Notes under the pieces: model-generated | Seen by the model: the letters and a program-made list of their open reading frames with translations, nothing else | Databases searched by the model: none | What the model was told of the DNA's origin: nothing | DNA from: a bacterium | Lineage (GTDB): Bacteria; Actinomycetota; Acidimicrobiia; Spongiisociales; Spongiisociaceae | DNA length: 52,761 bases | Assembly: GCA_026710435.1 (NCBI GenBank) | Contig: JAPOQZ010000234.1 | Location: 1 to 52,761 of the forward strand | Direction of reading: 5' to 3' | Program-made: the position numbers and the translations under genes | Part shown: piece after piece, positions 1-7,589 of the stretch | Numbering within the stretch: the stretch's first letter is position 1 | Layout of the letters: every line of letters starts with the position of its first letter

Positions 1-209
1 CGCGACCTTCTATCCCCTGTGCGGGCCGGTTCCGGACAGTATGAACCCTGCCACGGTCCGCTCGACGTCGGAAACGAACCGCCGGTGTATACGGCTATCT
101 ACCATTGTGAAACGAGCCTGTGACAGATACAGCCTGCTCGTAGCGTTGGTCGGTTCCGGTTCGGCTCATCAAGCCCGGAACGCAAGCGAAACAGAGATAC
201 AGGACACTA
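1..209 (-). repeat. R3 repeat, contig-edge copy (left)
   Basis: Bases 22-209 are the reverse complement of 52574-52761 with only two mismatches that I can find (about 99% identity over 188 bp). Bases 1-21 have no partner because the other copy ends at the contig end. The inner boundary is a TA (208-209) followed outward by GTGTCCTGTATC read on the minus strand. That TA is part of the TAG stop of the higA gene. The outer end is not visible. A divergent complete copy lies at 41474-41805. Confidence 0.85.
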
Positions 210-515
210 GGAGCCTGCGGCCACAGCTGTGGGTTCGAGGGGCTCGACGTTGATCCGGTCTTCGTTGGCGCGTGCCTGGGCGAGGTCGTAGTACGTCTGG
301 AGACGCATCCAGAACTCGGCGCTGGACCATCCGACCTTCTCGAAGCGGATCGCCATCTCCGGTGAGATCCCGCCGCGGCCGTTGAGGACACGGGAAAGGG
401 TGGGGCGGGTCACACCGAGGATCCGTGCTGCTTCGGTGACGGTGAGACCCTCGGCCTCGATGCAGTCCTCTCTGACGGTGCCACCAGGATGTGGGGGGTC
501 TTTCATCATGGGCAT
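207..515 (-). CDS. higA: HigA-type antitoxin (XRE-family HTH)
   Basis: This 102-residue protein is the antitoxin of a HigBA module. It would bind and neutralise the HigB mRNA interferase and repress its own operon through a helix-turn-helix. The HTH is visible at about residues 24-45 (LTVTEAARILGVTRPTLSRV), followed by the family's NGRGGISPEMAIR stretch and a C-terminal DLAQAR helix. It lies 12 bp after the toxin gene, in the usual toxin-first order. A second ATG at residue 3 or 4 (MMKDPPHPGG) could be the real start, since many relatives begin there. Its stop codon TAG (207-209) is made by the end of the R3 repeat, so the C-terminus may have been altered slightly by that insertion. The family call is firm. 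Confidence 0.9.
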   Translation of the reverse strand: MPMMKDPPHPGGTVREDCIEAEGLTVTEAARILGVTRPTLSRVLNGRGGISPEMAIRFEKVGWSSAEFWMRLQTYYDLAQARANEDRINVEPLEPTAVAAGS

Positions 516-527
516 AGATGTTCGCTC

Positions 528-810
528 CTAATTGTGGTAGTCGAGGAGGTCCACGTCGTAGACGTGGACTCCTTCCATCCGGAAGACGATCCGCCAGTTA
601 GCGGAAACTCTGATGCTCCGGAGTCCTTCCATGTTGCCTTTGAGTGAGTGGAGCCGGTATCCGGGAAGGTCGAGGTCTGAGGGTTTGGTAGCTGCCTGCA
701 GGGTGGCTACCACTCGGGCGATCCGGTCGGCGTGAGTGGCGTTGCCCCGGTGGTAGTTGCCGCGTTGGTGTGCCCTTCGGAGCCCCCGATGCCGGTAGCT
801 CTCTATTCAC
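528..810 (-). pseudogene. higB: HigB-type toxin, start codon frameshifted
   Basis: HigB is a RelE-fold ribosome-dependent mRNA endonuclease of about 92 residues. The full homologous frame runs 806-528 (92 codons plus stop) and reads IESYRHRGL at its beginning and GYRLHSLKG, NWRIVF and YDVDLLDYH later, matching the family from end to end. It begins with ATA, however, and is preceded in frame by TGA. The nearest start, GTG at 808-810, is one base out of frame; removing one A would give M-I-E-S-Y-R-H-R-G-L. The only in-frame start is an internal GTG (711-713) giving 61 residues without the N-terminal helices. The toxin is therefore probably dead or mis-assembled here. Use of ATA as a start is possible but rare. 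Confidence 0.75.
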
Positions 811-921
811 CACCGCTTATCGTAGCATGTAATAAGACAGATACCGTCACCGGGTGGGCTCTTCGGTAGTGCGATGCACCGCCTCCGGGTTAGCGCGCTG
901 CGGCATCGCTGAACCAAACCG

Positions 922-1596
922 TCACATCCACATCCCGAAGTGGAGTCCATTCTTGTGGTGTAACGGGGGGTGATGGTCCTGTGATTTGGGTGACCATCGT
1001 GCCTCTCCTGACCGGGCTGCGGTCAGCACCACGAACTCGAACGCCAACCGGACTGTCGGATTAACGTGGGTAGCCTCCCGGACCTTGTCGACAGCAGCCG
1101 CAACTTCACGATGCGGCAGCGCGCGGTGGTGCTTCTGGCGGCGCTCCTGTTTGGGGAGAGCGGCCAGCACCGTGTCACCTGCCGGGTTGTCCTGGCGATA
1201 CCCTTGGGCCATCGTCCATCTCATGACTCTGGCGACCCGCTGCCGGACCCGTCGGGCTGTCTCTGGTTTGGCATTCCATATCGGAGACAGACAGTCCATG
1301 ACGTCAGCTGTTGTGATCTCATCCACCCGCATCGAGCCGATAGCCGGCAGCAGATAGGTCCCGAGGCCGGACCGCCAATCATCAACGGTTGTGCTGTTCT
1401 TCCACCTACCCGCGTGCAGAGCGATCACCGCCTCGCCGGCGGTCGCGAACGTCGGAACTGCCCCGGAACGTAACAAGGTGGGGTCGCCGTAAGTGTCCCC
1501 CTTGGCGTCCCACAATACGGTGAAACTACCAGAACCAATCTGGGAAAGCGGGCGACAAGGCGCTGGTTGGTGAGGGATCACCTCAGGGCCGACCAA
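922..1596 (-). pseudogene. Tyrosine-recombinase integrase remnant
   Basis: A fragment of a phage or island integrase of the P4/IntA type, which recombines attP with a tRNA attB. The central part (about residues 50-180) looks like the SAM-like core-binding domain (WRSGLGTYLLPAIGSMRV, RRVRQRVARVMRWTMAQG, NPAG). It is followed by the start of the catalytic domain with the first catalytic arginine in LTAARSGEAR. Homology stops near residue 200 and the last 24 residues are unrelated, so the H-x-x-R and nucleophile Tyr motifs are gone. The N-terminal arm-binding domain is also missing and the only start is TTG. Intact relatives are around 400 residues. It starts 72 bp past the 3' end of tRNA-Arg, the classic integrase position, so it marks a decayed element. 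Confidence 0.8.
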
Positions 1597-1667
1597 GGTC
1601 TACAAAGTACCTGACTACCTGGGGGTTCAGGGCAGTATGAACCGATACGAAACGGCCGGAAACGGTG

Positions 1668-1740
1668 CGCCCGCGGCAGGATTCGAACCTGCGACCTACC
1701 GCTTAGGAGGCGGTTGCTCTTTCCCCTGAGCTACGCGGGC
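1668..1740 (-). tRNA. tRNA-Arg (anticodon CCT)
   Basis: On the minus strand the 73 bases fold as a standard cloverleaf: acceptor GCCCGCG/CGCGGGC, D arm GCTC...GAGC, anticodon arm ACCGC-CTCCTAA-GCGGT with anticodon CCT (reads AGG), and T arm GCAGG-TTCGAAT-CCTGC. The 3' CCA is not encoded. The integrase remnant downstream suggests this gene was used as an attachment site. Confidence 0.95.
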
Positions 1741-2082
1741 CGGATGCGTGCACGAACCTGGTGGAGCGACGCTTTCCCTACCGATGGTAGCGGGGTTGGG
1801 AACTCGGGCAGTTTTCCGGCAGTGTTCGGAGGGCTTCATCCTCCCGCCCTGGATCGATCATTGAATGACATCAGTCGATGGCTCATCCGGGGTGACGACA
1901 CACACGATTGCGTGGGTGGTGATAGCGATGTGCTACGTGCACCACGAGGAGGCGCCGCTGATGCCTAGGGCCAGGATGACCGGCTCTCAGCCATCCGCTG
2001 ATTCCCCGGATCCGCAAGGAGAGTGGAGGAGTCGAGTCCGTGGGATTATGGTCTATGTCAGGATTCCCACCGGAGTGGCTCG
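1741..2082. other. Intergenic region, no gene recognised
   Basis: This 342-bp stretch lies between the divergently placed tRNA-Arg and the CDP-alcohol transferase-like gene. Short open frames exist but none has a convincing start or a recognisable product. It presumably holds the promoters of both flanking genes; I see no clear operator, riboswitch or repeat. Confidence 0.4.
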
Positions 2083-2667
2083 ATGAGCGGCAATGTCACC
2101 CATCAAGGCGTGGTGATCGACCGGGCGCTCGTTGCCGACCTGCTGACACTCGCGCGCTTGCTAAGCGCGCCGCTCCTACTCTGGTTAGTGGCTACCAGCA
2201 GCCTGGACGTGGCTGTAGTGGTCCTGGGATTCGCCTGGTGCACCGACTTCTTCGACGGCAGGTTCGCCAGGTCGGCGCCTCGGGACACGATCCTCAAGGA
2301 GTGGGATCTGCGGGCCGACGCATGGTTGGCGGTCGCTTTGGGTACCGGCCTCGGTTTCAGCGGACTGATATCTTGGTGGTTGTTGGCGCCGGTAGCGGGG
2401 GTCGTGTTCGTGGGGTCGGTTCTTTTCAGCAATCCGGCGGCCGTCATGGTCGGCACCGGCTATCTGTTCGGAGTGTTTCTCTGGTCGGTAATGCAGTGGG
2501 GCGGGCTGTGGTGGCTTCCGTCCGTTTACCTGGTCTTAGCACTTCTAGCCAATTGGAGGAGGTTCTTCTGGGTCATCCTCCCGGCCTGTTGGCAAGGTCT
2601 CGTGTCTGCTGCTCAGGGCAAGCGTCAACGAGGTAGGTCCCTCGTGCTCGAGGACTGGGTGGACTGA
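2083..2667 (+). CDS. CDP-alcohol phosphatidyltransferase-like membrane protein
   Basis: A 194-residue protein with several hydrophobic segments. It resembles the CDP-alcohol phosphatidyltransferase family, which joins a CDP-diacylglycerol-type donor to an alcohol in the membrane. The signature is D-x2-D-G-x2-A-R-x8-G-x3-D-x3-D. Here I can place D55, D58, G59, A62-R63, D75 and D79 (DFFDGRFAR then WDLRAD), but the second glycine of the motif is not present. The metal-binding aspartates are kept, so activity is plausible, but the substrate cannot be told. The ATG at 2083 was chosen because it follows a purine-rich CGGAGTGG; upstream starts would add an unrelated tail. It stands alone, followed by Bpa on the same strand. 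Confidence 0.65.
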   Translation: MSGNVTHQGVVIDRALVADLLTLARLLSAPLLLWLVATSSLDVAVVVLGFAWCTDFFDGRFARSAPRDTILKEWDLRADAWLAVALGTGLGFSGLISWWLLAPVAGVVFVGSVLFSNPAAVMVGTGYLFGVFLWSVMQWGGLWWLPSVYLVLALLANWRRFFWVILPACWQGLVSAAQGKRQRGRSLVLEDWVD

Positions 2668-2835
2668 GTGCGAAGCCCCGGCCTGTGGCCCATTGATTGG
2701 CAGGTGTGCCGGGCAGAACTTTGGCGGCCTCGGCCGGACGCGACGGCCAGTTATCCGAGACGGATGGATTAAGGTGTTTATCCGCAGGGTGGGACTGGCC
2801 AGCCCTCGGGATTGCTTCAACATGGAGAGAGTCCG

Positions 2836-3318
2836 ATGATCGAAGATATGACGGAACGCAGTATGGAGTCACCAGAAGGTACGGTGATGGTGGTCGAGTC
2901 GACGCCTGTCGAAACCGATCTGCCGGATCGTATCGAGGAGCCCGCCAAACTGCTCCGGATCGCCTCGATGACCCGTTCGATGCTGGAGGAAGTTCGCACC
3001 GCCACTCTTGACGAGGAGGGCCGGGTCCGCCTGAGAGCTGTGTTCGACGCGTCGCTCGAGCAATTGCACAACGTCCTCACCGACGACCTCCGCGCCGAGC
3101 TGACAGAAGTATTCGTGCCGCTGGACAGCGAGATCCCCACCCAGGCCGAACTCCGGGTGGCCCAGGCCCAGTTGATCGGCTGGCTCGAGGGATTATTCAA
3201 CGGGATCCATGCCGCCATCATGACGCAGCAGATGGCAGCGCGCTCCCAGTTGAAGCAGATCATGAGCAGCAAGCAGCCCGACGACCGGGCAGACGCGGCC
3301 GGCGGCCTTTACCTTTAG
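2836..3318 (+). CDS. bpa: Bacterial proteasome activator Bpa/PafE
   Basis: This 160-residue protein matches the ATP-independent activator of the actinobacterial 20S proteasome (Mycobacterium Rv3780/PafE, 174 aa). The family forms a dodecameric ring that docks on the proteasome and feeds it unfolded proteins. The helical core is visible (KLLRIASMTRSMLEEVR, then RAVFDASLEQLHNVLTDDL and QAQLIGWLEGLFNGIHAA). The protein ends in GGLYL, the position where the family carries its GQYL docking tail; the Gln is replaced here and Tyr-Leu kept. The ATG at 2836 follows GGAGAGA. The gene stands apart from proteasome genes. Its TAG stop (3316-3318) is the first TAG of an R1 repeat. Confidence 0.9.
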   Translation: MIEDMTERSMESPEGTVMVVESTPVETDLPDRIEEPAKLLRIASMTRSMLEEVRTATLDEEGRVRLRAVFDASLEQLHNVLTDDLRAELTEVFVPLDSEIPTQAELRVAQAQLIGWLEGLFNGIHAAIMTQQMAARSQLKQIMSSKQPDDRADAAGGLYL

Positions 3319-3414
3319 GAGGGTGCTTTACAGTGACGTCTGCTCGGGCCCGCCCGCACAGGAGTCGTGCCGGCGACTTGGCAGGCCGCTGGTGGATTGC
3401 TCAGCACTCTCCTA
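3316..3414 (+). repeat. R1 palindromic element, copy 1 (at bpa stop)
   Basis: The 99-bp element is bounded by TA on both sides (3316-3317 and 3413-3414). The left end TAGGAGGGTGCTTTAC is more diverged than in other copies and the right end reads TTGCTCAGCACTCTCCTA. It starts at the TA of the bpa TAG stop codon, in the sense orientation, so the bpa mRNA would end in its hairpin. Confidence 0.85.
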
Positions 3415-3721
3415 ATAGGGTGCTCGAATAGGTGCTCATCGGGGATCACCGATGCTGCCGGTTTCTGTGCGCCAGCCGATGGGCACGGTTGTTCCGAGTG
3501 GGCACACGATCCGGTCATCGGCAGGGGCCGCCGCTGTCCGCCTGTCTGCCCGTCCTGGAGACGACCCCGCCCACTCCTACAGCTGGTATCGCTTACGCGT
3601 GTTTCGCCGGCGGGGAGGTTAGCCATCGGTCGACGACCGCAACCCTTCTACCGGAAAGGCAGGCTATGCGAGATAGCGACGCGAGGGTAAGCCCACGGAA
3701 CTAGAACTGATCCTGCTCTTT
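3415..3721. other. Intergenic region, no gene recognised
   Basis: These 307 bp between the R1 element and the TauE/SafE gene contain only short frames without good starts or homology that I recognise. A promoter for the transporter is expected here but no confident -35/-10 pair stands out. Confidence 0.35.
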
Positions 3722-4429
3722 ATGGCCGGCTTCGGCGCCGGGTTCATAAACGCGGTTGCCGGAGGAGGGTCTGCACTCACGGTTCCGCTGGTAACCCTCA
3801 TGGCCGATGCCAACATCGCCAACGGCACCATACGGGTTGCCGTGTTCTTCGCCAACATCGCCGGCGTGAGCGCCTACCAGCAGGGCAAGTCGATCGCGTG
3901 GCGCCGGGTCGGGAAGTTGCTTCCACCCGTTCTGATCGGGAGTGCGGCCGGGGCTTGGACAGCTACGCAATTGTCTCCCGAGGGCATGCAGCGCGTGTTC
4001 GCAGTGGTGTTGCTCCTGGTGGCCCTGTCGGTGGTGTTCAGGACCAGCCGTTGGTTGGAGGATGTCCCGGCGCGCCTCTCGCCGTTCTGGAGTACCGTCG
4101 TGTTCGTCCTCATCGGTTTCTACGGAGGATTCATCCAGGTGGGTGTCGGGATCCTGCTGCTCACCGCTCTGGTGCTGGGCTCGGGCTTCGATCTGTTGAG
4201 GGGGAACGGTGCCAAGGTGGCTCTGATACTCGTCTACACCCTGGTGGCCCTGCCCTTCTACCTCTGGGCCGGGCATGTGGACCTGAAGCTCGGTTTGGTG
4301 CTGGCGGCCGGCTACTCGTCGGGTGCCTACCTTGCAGCCCGGCTTGCCGTCAGCAAGGGGGCCGCTTGGGCCAGGTGGGTGCTGGTAGTGGCATCGGTCG
4401 GTGCGGCGATACGGATGATGTTCGCCTGA
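3722..4429 (+). CDS. TauE/SafE-family anion exporter
   Basis: A hydrophobic 235-residue protein of the sulfite exporter TauE/SafE family (DUF81), which moves small sulfonates or sulfite-like anions across the cytoplasmic membrane. The family's duplicated motif is visible as FINAVAGGGSALTVPL near the N-terminus and GFYGGFIQVGVGILLL near residue 135; about eight membrane segments fit. The start is uncertain. The hydrophobic first helix seems to begin upstream (codons 3695-3721 read TELELILLF) but no ATG, GTG or TTG is available before an in-frame stop. An ACG at 3695 has GAGG at 3683-3686 before it. I list the ATG at 3722, which clips the first helix. The substrate cannot be predicted from context. 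Confidence 0.85.
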   Translation: MAGFGAGFINAVAGGGSALTVPLVTLMADANIANGTIRVAVFFANIAGVSAYQQGKSIAWRRVGKLLPPVLIGSAAGAWTATQLSPEGMQRVFAVVLLLVALSVVFRTSRWLEDVPARLSPFWSTVVFVLIGFYGGFIQVGVGILLLTALVLGSGFDLLRGNGAKVALILVYTLVALPFYLWAGHVDLKLGLVLAAGYSSGAYLAARLAVSKGAAWARWVLVVASVGAAIRMMFA

Positions 4430-4563
4430 CGCACGCAGAGAATCAGGTTCCACAATCCAGGGCTTGACCAGCGGGTGACCATCGTGGTGGCCGGTTCAGT
4501 GCTCGCCGGCAGGGACCTTCGTTACCGCTTGCGGAGTCGAAGGAGGTTCGGTGCCTCTCCCGG

Positions 4564-4785
4564 CTACTTGTAGCGCCAGACTATCCGGCCTCGGCTCGGG
4601 TCGTAGGCGGACAACTCCACATCGACACGGTCACCGGGGAGGATCCGGATGAAACGGCCTCGCCGCATCTTGCCCGATGCTCTGGCCAGAACCTTCAGCC
4701 CGCCGTCGATCTCCACGCTGAACATTGCGTTGGGTAGCGTTTCGACAACACTTCCCTGAACTCTCAGTACGTCGTCCTTGGCCAA
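4564..4785 (-). CDS. infA: Translation initiation factor IF-1
   Basis: IF-1 binds the A site of the 30S subunit during initiation. The 73-residue product is collinear with the family (72-73 aa): [20 protein letters not shown] at the start, SGKMRR in the middle, and [17 protein letters not shown] before a terminal YK, an S1-like OB fold. The start is TTG at 4785, preceded by GGAG 6 bases away; upstream codons in frame would only add an unrelated tail. The gene stands alone, convergent with the TauE/SafE gene, rather than in the usual rpmJ-rpsM-rpsK-rpoA cluster. It is either a relocated infA or a second copy. Confidence 0.93.
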   Translation of the reverse strand: MAKDDVLRVQGSVVETLPNAMFSVEIDGGLKVLARASGKMRRGRFIRILPGDRVDVELSAYDPSRGRIVWRYK

Positions 4786-5017
4786 ATATAACTCCTCTAT
4801 CGGATACACAGCAGGCGGTCCCGCATTCCCTGAAGGGTAACGCATCGGGCTTGCGGGTGCTCGGAAACGAAGCAAGCGATAATCACCGGTCGGCAAACCA
4901 TCCGGTCCCGAGTGCTACGGGGCTAGCTGGCGAGTCGCTCCCAACCGGCTCTTCTGAGCCACCCATCCTCGATCAGGGACCGGGTGCCGTCGATGCAAGG
5001 AGGACCGACTGATCCGG

Positions 5018-6463
5018 TCAGTCTGGCGATGCGGGACTTCCGCCGCGTGCCGCTAGGAGGGAGCGCCCCCGCGCGATGTCCGCCGGGCAGGTCTTGGAGG
5101 CCATCCAGTAGCACAATCCGGTAGGGAGGAAGAACACCTGGAAGGCGGTGAGGCCGATCGCGTAGTTCCAAGGGGATCCGAACCGAGCGGTCAGCAATCC
5201 GGCCGCCACGACCGTCAAGCCGTTGCCGAGGGTGCGTGATACCCCGTTGGAGAGGTTCCCCAAGCCAAAGGCCGTGCCACGGTGTTCGGGCAAGTTCACG
5301 TCGGAGATGAGGGCGAACCAGTTGGCGGAGTCAGCCGATGTGAAGGCCAGAGCCAGCACGGAGAGCACGAAGGCGGTGGCCGCGAAGGGATTCGTGACCA
5401 CGCTCGAAAGCGTGGCGAGCACTATGGCCATGCTGCCTTGGTCGGTGGGTATATCCAGTCCGGTAAGGGGTATGAAGAAAAAGGCGACGAAGAAGGGGAT
5501 CGCCCCGAGGATGCCGACCATGGATATGATCGCTCTGGCGCGCGTGCTTCGTCGCTGGAAGCGGTCCCCTAGGTGGCCGGTCAGGATCGATGTGACGCCC
5601 CCGATCTGGAAGACGGCGCCGAACACCGAGCCCACAGCCGTTGCTGTGGCCAGATCGTATCCCAGCGCTTGAACCTTGCCTTGGTACAGAAGTGGTACCC
5701 AGATGAGGGAACCGTACGCAAGCTGTGCTGAAAGGCCTTGGAGGATGAGCCAACGGTTCGTGCGCGTTCTGAGCAGCAGCGCGAGGTCGGACTTCTCGAT
5801 CTTGTAGTCGTACTCTCCCCCCTTGGCGAGAATCTCGGCCAGTTCCGGCTCCGACCGGCCCCGGGTGGCGTCCACGGTCGTCAGGTACAGAACGGCTACC
5901 CCCAAGCCGATCACCCCCAGACCGAAGAACGGGCTACGCCAATTGTCGGCGCCGAGCACCCCTCCTACCAACACACCGAAGAATCCCCCGGTACCCTGGG
6001 AGAGACCCCAGAAGCTCATTGCAAGGCCGCGCCGACGAGGTCCTATGAAGTCGGCGACAACCGAGAATCCGACCGATGCCACCGCCCCCAACCCCACACC
6101 CACCAGCACCGACCACCAGGCGAGTTCGGCCAGTGACCGCGAACGGGTGACCAGCATGAGTCCGATACTCCACACCACGGTCGCCCAGAACAGAAGCGGC
6201 TTGCGCGACCTGCGGTCGCCGAAGTAGCCCCACACCACCGCGGTGACGGCCGTTACCAGGATCACGAGCGCGGTCACCAGACCCACGCTGCCCTCGGCGA
6301 GATCCAGGTCGGCTGCCATCACCTTGGTGAGTGCCGGGTACAGCGCGATGGCGGCATTGTCCAGCGATGCGAGCAGTACGAACACGGTGATGGTATAGAT
6401 GATGTGGGTTCGGTCTCCCCACCATTTGGGAGTGGTTCGCAACATCCGGTACAGTCTTATCAT
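5018..6463 (-). CDS. MFS transporter (Spinster-like)
   Basis: A 481-residue major facilitator protein with about 12 predicted membrane helices. The signature loop between helices 2 and 3 is clear (WGYFGDRRSRKPLLFW, about residue 78), and a second half-motif occurs near LTGHLGDRFQRRS. A hydrophilic loop near the middle (about residues 200-235) separates the two halves as usual. It would be an uptake or efflux carrier driven by an ion gradient; the substrate cannot be told. The first ATG (6463) sits directly against AAGAGG, so the ATG at 6445 may be the true start. It is divergent from the BldC-like regulator gene, which could make that regulator a candidate controller; this is inference from position only. 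Confidence 0.85.
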   Translation of the reverse strand: MIRLYRMLRTTPKWWGDRTHIIYTITVFVLLASLDNAAIALYPALTKVMAADLDLAEGSVGLVTALVILVTAVTAVVWGYFGDRRSRKPLLFWATVVWSIGLMLVTRSRSLAELAWWSVLVGVGLGAVASVGFSVVADFIGPRRRGLAMSFWGLSQGTGGFFGVLVGGVLGADNWRSPFFGLGVIGLGVAVLYLTTVDATRGRSEPELAEILAKGGEYDYKIEKSDLALLLRTRTNRWLILQGLSAQLAYGSLIWVPLLYQGKVQALGYDLATATAVGSVFGAVFQIGGVTSILTGHLGDRFQRRSTRARAIISMVGILGAIPFFVAFFFIPLTGLDIPTDQGSMAIVLATLSSVVTNPFAATAFVLSVLALAFTSADSANWFALISDVNLPEHRGTAFGLGNLSNGVSRTLGNGLTVVAAGLLTARFGSPWNYAIGLTAFQVFFLPTGLCYWMASKTCPADIARGRSLLAARGGSPASPD

Positions 6464-6657
6464 CCTCTTACGCTATGTGCATCGGGCCAGTACCCGGAAG
6501 GCTAAGAAATACGCTAAAATACCCTTGCCTTACTTTGAGGTCCAGTGCCGGAGGCTCATACACCCCTGGCCCCTGAGCGAGTCGGACACGGGACGGAGGA
6601 TACCTCCCGTGGCCGAGCCAGGAACGAAACTGATGGTATCGATTGAGGAGAGGAGCC
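6464..6657. promoter_or_regulatory. Divergent promoter region (MFS / BldC-like)
   Basis: This 194-bp spacer separates the divergent MFS and BldC-like genes. It contains an unusually AT-rich patch at about 6500-6540 with a TAAAAT (6515-6520) that would serve as a -10 for the rightward gene. No good -35 is present at the expected distance. The rest is ordinary GC-rich sequence. Confidence 0.35.
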
Positions 6658-6876
6658 ATGGTCGCACGTGAAGATGACAAGATACTGGGTGCACAGGAAG
6701 TCGCCGACTTGCTGGATATGAACGTACAGATGGTCCGTAAGTACGCCAGAGAAGGACGGCTTCCGGCATATCGGCTTCCAGGCGGCAGGACCTTCAAGTT
6801 CTTCCGCAGCGAGATTCTCGCCTATCTGCGGAGATTCCCGGTGGACACGGACGAGATGGCTGCGGAGCCTACGTAG
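6658..6876 (+). CDS. BldC/excisionase-like MerR-type HTH protein
   Basis: A 72-residue DNA-binding protein of the excisionase/BldC kind. The winged-helix MerR-type fold is visible in order: LGAQEVADLLDMNVQMVRKY (helix-turn-helix, about residues 9-28), EGRLPAYRLPGG (wing), and FKFFRSEILAYLRRF. BldC of Streptomyces, also about 70 residues, is a global developmental regulator; whether this protein has that reach is unknown. The ATG at 6658 follows a strong AGGAG. It is not next to the integrase remnant, so a phage excisionase role is unlikely. It may control the divergent MFS transporter. Confidence 0.8.
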   Translation: MVAREDDKILGAQEVADLLDMNVQMVRKYAREGRLPAYRLPGGRTFKFFRSEILAYLRRFPVDTDEMAAEPT

Positions 6877-6898
6877 CGCTGGTAGCCGGTCCTTCGGG

Positions 6899-7507
6899 TT
6901 AGTCGAGAACCGAGCGACGGGCGGACTCGGCGCGGCGGTACTCGTGGTCCAGTAGTCCCCAAAGCGAGTGATCCAGCCAACGGGCGCCAACCTTGATCTC
7001 CTCGCGAAGTACGCCTTCCCGGACGAACCCCAGCTTTCTCGCGATCCGCTCGCTGGAGACGTTGCCGAGCGCGATCCGCAGGACCATCCGGTGCATGTTC
7101 AGTTCTTCGAAGCCGATCTTGAGGGCCGCTCGCGCTACTTCGGTCGCGATACCCAGTCCTGTTTCATCTGTGCGGATCCAGTATCCGATCTCGCCGCTGC
7201 GGAAGGGGCGGGATACATGCCACACACTGACGTTTCCTATGTGGCGTCCCGGTTCCGCAGGTCTGCGGATGGCGAAGTCGTATGCTCGGGTCTCTCTCCA
7301 CGAGTGGATGCTATCTCTGACGAAGCTGGCGGCGGTGGCTCTCGTATAGGCCGTGGTTGCCCAGGGGAGGTATTCCGCCAGTTCGGTCTTCGAGGCGCAT
7401 ACAGCCCGGTACAGGGCGTCGATGTCGCGGCGGCGGAACGGGCGGAGCGCGAATCGCTGGGTATGACGGTCGGCCAGGGGGAGCGGTTCCCGAGATGATC
7501 TCTTCAT
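6899..7507 (-). CDS. GNAT N-acetyltransferase, RimJ/RimL-like
   Basis: A 202-residue GCN5-related acetyltransferase resembling RimJ/RimL, which acetylate protein N-termini such as ribosomal proteins S5 and L12 using acetyl-CoA. The fold elements run LRPFRRRDIDALYRAV (first strand and helix), GEIGYWIRTDETGLGIATEV (strand 4 and the pyrophosphate-binding loop, normally R/Q-x-x-G-x-G/A) and NVSSERIARKLGFVREGVL (C-terminal helix and strand). The length fits the subfamily. The acceptor cannot be predicted. It is convergent with the BldC-like gene and stands alone. Confidence 0.88.
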   Translation of the reverse strand: MKRSSREPLPLADRHTQRFALRPFRRRDIDALYRAVCASKTELAEYLPWATTAYTRATAASFVRDSIHSWRETRAYDFAIRRPAEPGRHIGNVSVWHVSRPFRSGEIGYWIRTDETGLGIATEVARAALKIGFEELNMHRMVLRIALGNVSSERIARKLGFVREGVLREEIKVGARWLDHSLWGLLDHEYRRAESARRSVLD

Positions 7508-7589
7508 GTCAGGCCGAGCCTATATTCCAGGCACCAGGAATGTCGGGTGAAGGTGGACACCAAACTCGCCGACCGTACTATGGGTTCCG

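Noticed and set aside
41-253. A small protein encoded by the R3 repeat
   Set aside because: The frame is shared by the two near-identical edge copies but is not kept in the diverged copy at 41474-41805 beyond a few N-terminal residues, which nucleotide homology alone explains.
6643-6876. Phage excisionase partner for the integrase remnant
   Set aside because: It lies 5 kb away beyond unrelated chromosomal genes and looks equally like the chromosomal BldC group.
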